A stretch of 64,000 bases of DNA. Origin: Fimbriimonadales bacterium. Lineage in GTDB: Bacteria; Armatimonadota; Fimbriimonadia; Fimbriimonadales; ATM1. The DNA is taken from NCBI GenBank assembly GCA_026129745.1, contig JAHCHL010000014.1, forward strand, positions 1 through 64,000, in the 5' to 3' direction. Both the position numbers and the translations under genes were made by a program. Under the pieces are notes generated by a model that was not told the DNA's origin, did no database searches, and saw nothing but the letters and a program-made list of their open reading frames with translations. This document shows, piece by piece, positions 61,605 to 64,000 of the stretch (positions are counted from its first letter, which is position 1; each line of letters starts with the position of its first letter).

Positions 61605-62104
61605 TAATTCCCCCTCGCTTTCTCTGCTGCGCTCTCAAACGCTTCGCGACGCTTGCTGCGTGAAACGGAGTCAGGGTCAGCCATGTATGCAGCGCGATCG
61701 TCCGGAGTCCAAATCTCCAGCGAATCGATGCACCCAATCAAGACGACGTCGTCCGTTTCGAGACCTGCGAGCTGCCTCAATCGCTTAGGCAATACGAAGC
61801 GTCCCTGTGCATCTGCCGAAATCCCAACCTCTGCATTCGGCCCTAAGTCTCGCGACATGATCTCGCGCTCTTTACTGAACTCCGGTAACGAGTAGATGGC
61901 GCGAACGCGAGCATTCCATCGGTGAACTGGGTAGGCGCTTATGCAGCCAGCAGGATTGACATACAGGACAAACGGATCACCGAGAGCGACGTGCATCTTC
62001 CGGGGAAGTCGTATACGGCCTTTCTCGTCAATGGTCGTCACCTCGGTCCCAGTGATCTGGGCCTCGAGTTCAGCAATCTCGTGCGACCGCCCGACCGTGT
62101 CCAT
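61604..62104 (-). CDS. mraZ: Transcriptional regulator MraZ
   Basis: A 166-aa ring-forming AbrB-fold regulator with two SpoVT/AbrB-like half domains: TTIDEKGRIRLPRKM near 23-37 and GISADAQGRFVLPKRLRQLAGL near 93-114. It normally represses its own dcw promoter. First gene of the cluster. The upstream region carries repeats that fit its operator (62230-62254) and hairpins in the leader. Confidence 0.96.
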   Translation of the reverse strand: MDTVGRSHEIAELEAQITGTEVTTIDEKGRIRLPRKMHVALGDPFVLYVNPAGCISAYPVHRWNARVRAIYSLPEFSKEREIMSRDLGPNAEVGISADAQGRFVLPKRLRQLAGLETDDVVLIGCIDSLEIWTPDDRAAYMADPDSVSRSKRREAFESAAEKARGN

Positions 62105-62161
62105 GTATACTCGTCTTAGATGTCGAAGGCCAGCGCCACATCCTTGCGCGCCAGCCTCCGG

Positions 62162-62184
62162 AAAAAGAGAACCCTTCAGGGCTC
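62162..62184 (-). terminator. Weak intrinsic terminator/attenuator in the mraZ leader
   Basis: On the minus strand GAGCCC (62184-62179), loop TGAA, GGGTTC (62174-62169) form a 6-bp stem with one G-U pair, followed by TCTTTTT. It lies about 60 nt before the mraZ ATG and after the operator repeats, so it would act on the cluster's own transcript. Confidence 0.45.
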
Positions 62185-62199
62185 ACTCGTTGGCTCGGT

Positions 62200-62215
62200 G
62201 TTCCATCCGTGGAAC
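62200..62215 (-). repeat. Short hairpin in the mraZ leader
   Basis: Perfect 6-bp arms GTTCCA (62200-62205) and TGGAAC (62210-62215) around a 4-nt loop, directly upstream of the terminator-like stem on the mraZ transcript. Confidence 0.4.
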
Positions 62216-62229
62216 GAAAGGCAAGATAC

Positions 62230-62254
62230 TGGGATTATTTGGGAGAAAAGGGGA
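62230..62254. promoter_or_regulatory. Probable MraZ operator (three 5-bp direct repeats, 10-bp period)
   Basis: The plus strand reads TGGGA (62230-62234), TGGGA (62240-62244), GGGGA (62250-62254), separated by exactly 5 bp each. MraZ of E. coli is known to bind TGGGN repeats with 5-nt spacers, so this fits an autoregulatory site. The repeats face away from mraZ, about 126-150 nt upstream of its start. Confidence 0.65.
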
Positions 62255-62272
62255 TTTTTAGACACTGCAAGG

Positions 62273-62290
62273 CACTTTTTTGGAAAAAAG
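62273..62290. repeat. AT-rich palindrome upstream of mraZ
   Basis: ACTTTTTTGGAAAAAAGT is an 18-bp near-perfect palindrome with only GG at the centre. It is too tight for an RNA hairpin, so a protein-binding or bent-DNA site is more likely. Confidence 0.35.
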
Positions 62291-62371
62291 TATCGAATGT
62301 CTACCTGTTAAGCCGCATAGGTTCCGCAAGTGTCTACATCTGAAGAATTGCGTCCGCAACAGTCAGTAGGC

Positions 62372-63943
62372 CTATAGTTGCTGGAACAAGGTCGAAGTGG
62401 AGTCGTGTCCTCGCGCAGAAACCCGATAAACGTCGTACTCGCCCCACGTCCCTACCCGCTCAACTGCAAGTCCAACCTGAGCGAGTCGGCCGATATGCTC
62501 GTTCGTCAATCGCCCTCTTCTTGAAAGAATGCGATCACCTGGATCAATGATGGCAGCCAGCTCATCGATCCAAAACACAGTGGCCTTGGGCCTTCCAAAG
62601 TACCAATAGGTGCTGGGCTGTGACGTCGCCATTCGCGCACCGAGACCCTCCATTCGAAACTCAACTACGGAATCCCGCCCATTAGAATAGGCCGCCTTGG
62701 CAGATTCATAGGCATCCTTCTGCCCGCCACCCCAGTACGCTGGTATTCCGAACACAGCTGCTCCAACGGTGACAGGCCACACGGCAGCAAGTCCCGTCGC
62801 TCCCAATCCTGCTCGCCGCATCGAAGCGCGAAATGCCAAGAGCGCGCCAAACGTCGCCCCGGCCGCAAGAGGAAGCAATGCATCCCGATATTCGCCCATG
62901 AGCCAATAAGCGGTCCACGACCCAGCGCAAAGCAAGAATGCCCATCCCAATGCCCACCACCCAGAGGGCGTCGCTTCAGAAATCTGTCGCCCGAGAATCA
63001 TTGCGAGCGGCGGCAAGCAAGGAAGGATGTAGTGTGGAAGCTTCGTTCCTGCCGCACTGAAAAGAACAAAGATGACAATCGCCCAAGCCCACAGGAATAT
63101 CTCGACAGGCTTTGACCTCAACGTTCGAAACGCCGGCACAATTGCGACGATAAACGGTGCGAGTGCGACGATCAATACTGGAATGTATGCGTAGAAGTCC
63201 GCCCGATGCGCGGTGTCCGCGCCAACAAGCCTGCCCAAGTTCTGATAAAGAATGAACTCGCGGAAAAACTCCCCGCCTTTCGCCAATGCAATCGGTACAT
63301 ACCAAAGTGAAACGATCGCAACGAACACAAGCAAACTCACAACCCAGCCGCCCTTTAATCCTTGGCGAACTGACGGCACTCTCCAAACAAGATAGACAAG
63401 TAGCAGCACGAAAATCGCTGGCGCGACAGGTCCCTTTGCAAGCATCGCGAACCCCAAACAGGCGGCAGCAAGAGGTCGCAATCTTGCATTCTCCGTCGAA
63501 TCCCAAAATAGAGTCAGTCCCCAAGTCAAGAAGAACACAAGCAGGGCATCCGGTATGAACATCTTTGAAACGATGGCGAATAGCGGTGAACAGCCTAAAA
63601 TCAAGAGCGTCCACAAACCAGCGTTGTCTCCAAACCGCCTTCGAGCGAATGAAGCACTAACCGCCAACGTTCCGATCGACGCTAATACCGAACCCAGCCG
63701 CAAACCGACTTCACCGCCAACACCCAACAGATGAAAGCCCCAAGCGACCCAATAGACGAGAATTGGCTTCTCCAAAAATGGCGCCCCACCATAAGTGATC
63801 ACAAACGGATCGCCTCGCTCCATCATTTCGCGCAGGGAAGCCGCGTAGATTCCCTCATCTAAATCGAAAAGCCCATACGTCCAAAATCCGAGCAACGGCG
63901 TCAGCGCGACGATCCAAGCCAAGGTCCATGCTCGCTGTGGCAT
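62372..63943 (-). CDS. Family 39 glycosyltransferase (ArnT/PMT-like)
   Basis: A 523-aa polytopic enzyme using polyprenyl-phosphate sugars. Opening LFDLDEGIYAASLREMMERGDPFV carries the conserved acidic residue of the first loop, then LEKPILVYWV, GEVGLRLGSVLAS and IPDALLVFFLTWGL, with about eleven helices and a C-terminal extracytoplasmic domain. It probably glycosylates a lipid or protein outside the membrane. TATCCT lies 6 nt before the ATG. Confidence 0.9.
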   Translation of the reverse strand: MPQRAWTLAWIVALTPLLGFWTYGLFDLDEGIYAASLREMMERGDPFVITYGGAPFLEKPILVYWVAWGFHLLGVGGEVGLRLGSVLASIGTLAVSASFARRRFGDNAGLWTLLILGCSPLFAIVSKMFIPDALLVFFLTWGLTLFWDSTENARLRPLAAACLGFAMLAKGPVAPAIFVLLLVYLVWRVPSVRQGLKGGWVVSLLVFVAIVSLWYVPIALAKGGEFFREFILYQNLGRLVGADTAHRADFYAYIPVLIVALAPFIVAIVPAFRTLRSKPVEIFLWAWAIVIFVLFSAAGTKLPHYILPCLPPLAMILGRQISEATPSGWWALGWAFLLCAGSWTAYWLMGEYRDALLPLAAGATFGALLAFRASMRRAGLGATGLAAVWPVTVGAAVFGIPAYWGGGQKDAYESAKAAYSNGRDSVVEFRMEGLGARMATSQPSTYWYFGRPKATVFWIDELAAIIDPGDRILSRRGRLTNEHIGRLAQVGLAVERVGTWGEYDVYRVSARGHDSTSTLFQQL

Positions 63944-63949
63944 CGAAGC

Positions 63950-63955
63950 AGGATA
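63950..63955 (-). promoter_or_regulatory. Putative -10 box (TATCCT) for the GT39 gene
   Basis: Minus-strand TATCCT preceded by GG, 6 nt before the ATG at 63943. Confidence 0.4.
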
Positions 63956-63971
63956 CCGCCGTAGTTCGGCG

Positions 63972-63977
63972 TAGAAT
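63972..63977 (+). promoter_or_regulatory. Putative -10 box (TAGAAT) for a gene leaving the right edge
   Basis: TAGAAT lies 5 nt before a GTG at 63983 and 17 nt before an in-frame ATG at 63995. It is divergent from the GT39 box, with a hairpin CGCCG/CGGCG (63957-63961/63967-63971) between the two. Confidence 0.35.
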
Positions 63978-63982
63978 AGTCT

Positions 63983-64000
63983 GTGGCCGACGGAATGAAC
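63983..64000 (+). CDS. Possible start of a plus-strand gene cut by the window end
   Basis: GTG GCC GAC GGA ATG AAC runs off the edge. The call rests only on the TAGAAT box upstream and the divergent arrangement. Confidence 0.25.

Noticed and set aside
61941-62311. Plus-strand ORFs over mraZ and its upstream region
   Set aside because: Shadows of mraZ and of the operator and leader hairpins; no start signals or conserved composition.

Overview
The window looks like a chromosome segment of a compact bacterial genome of roughly 50% GC. I see no rRNA, tRNA or CRISPR array. The cell-division and wall cluster has the ylxW-type (DUF881) and sbp (DUF1290) genes between ftsQ and ftsA, a MurC-Ddl fusion, and a MurE with the DNPR (meso-diaminopimelate) motif. 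That layout suits Terrabacteria, and with the overall gene content I lean to Armatimonadota (Fimbriimonadia-like). This assignment is inference, not proof. Genes are packed tightly: most operon genes overlap by 1-20 nt, and several convergent pairs share their stop codons.

Left part (1-22.8 kb). Mostly single genes: a MATE-fold transporter, arginase, arginyl-tRNA synthetase, a secreted 5'-nucleotidase, a rhodanese-SufE pair, an L-fucose isomerase-like protein, a degenerate CPBP protease homologue, a lipoprotein, two unknown genes, an ANTAR response regulator, and a small surface-glycan group (two FkbM methyltransferases, a GT2 transferase, a Wzy/ligase-like protein) with a P-II gene inside it. 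Then follow an L,D-transpeptidase, a response regulator-flavoprotein fusion without redox cysteines, MgtE with an attenuator-like leader, and a secreted three-repeat protein.

Accessory island (about 22.9-30.7 kb). Two homologous phage-like small proteins, one in very GC-rich DNA, bracket a fused PstI-type methyltransferase-endonuclease gene translationally joined to an Abi_C gene. Divergent from these is a 704-aa DUF4062-TPR protein. The divergent intergenic region carries a long imperfect palindrome. This is the best candidate for an undescribed defence module.

Middle (30.7-44.6 kb). A structured RNA candidate precedes ornithine aminotransferase, which with the arginase at 1.5-2.5 kb gives a route from arginine to glutamate semialdehyde. 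Then come trpDCF and one overlapping run encoding a Bmp/Nup-type nucleoside importer (its ATPase needs a CTG start), a tandem PTPS protein with a catalytically dead first domain, FolE and an SDR. That gene set suggests tetrahydrobiopterin-like synthesis coupled to nucleoside uptake. A Gfo/Idh/MocA oxidoreductase and a large secreted unknown protein end the block.

Right part (44.6-64 kb). The dcw cluster is on the minus strand, transcribed mraZ, rsmH, ftsL, ftsI, murE, murF, mraY, murD, ftsW, murG, murC-ddl, ftsQ, DUF881, sbp, ftsA, ftsZ; murB is absent. Upstream of mraZ are three 10-bp-spaced TGGGA-type repeats typical of MraZ operators, then hairpins in the leader. A GT39 glycosyltransferase follows.

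A theme across the window is that many genes without a Shine-Dalgarno sequence have a TANNNT hexamer (often TAGAAT) 5-15 nt before the start codon. This suggests widespread leaderless or very short-leader transcripts.
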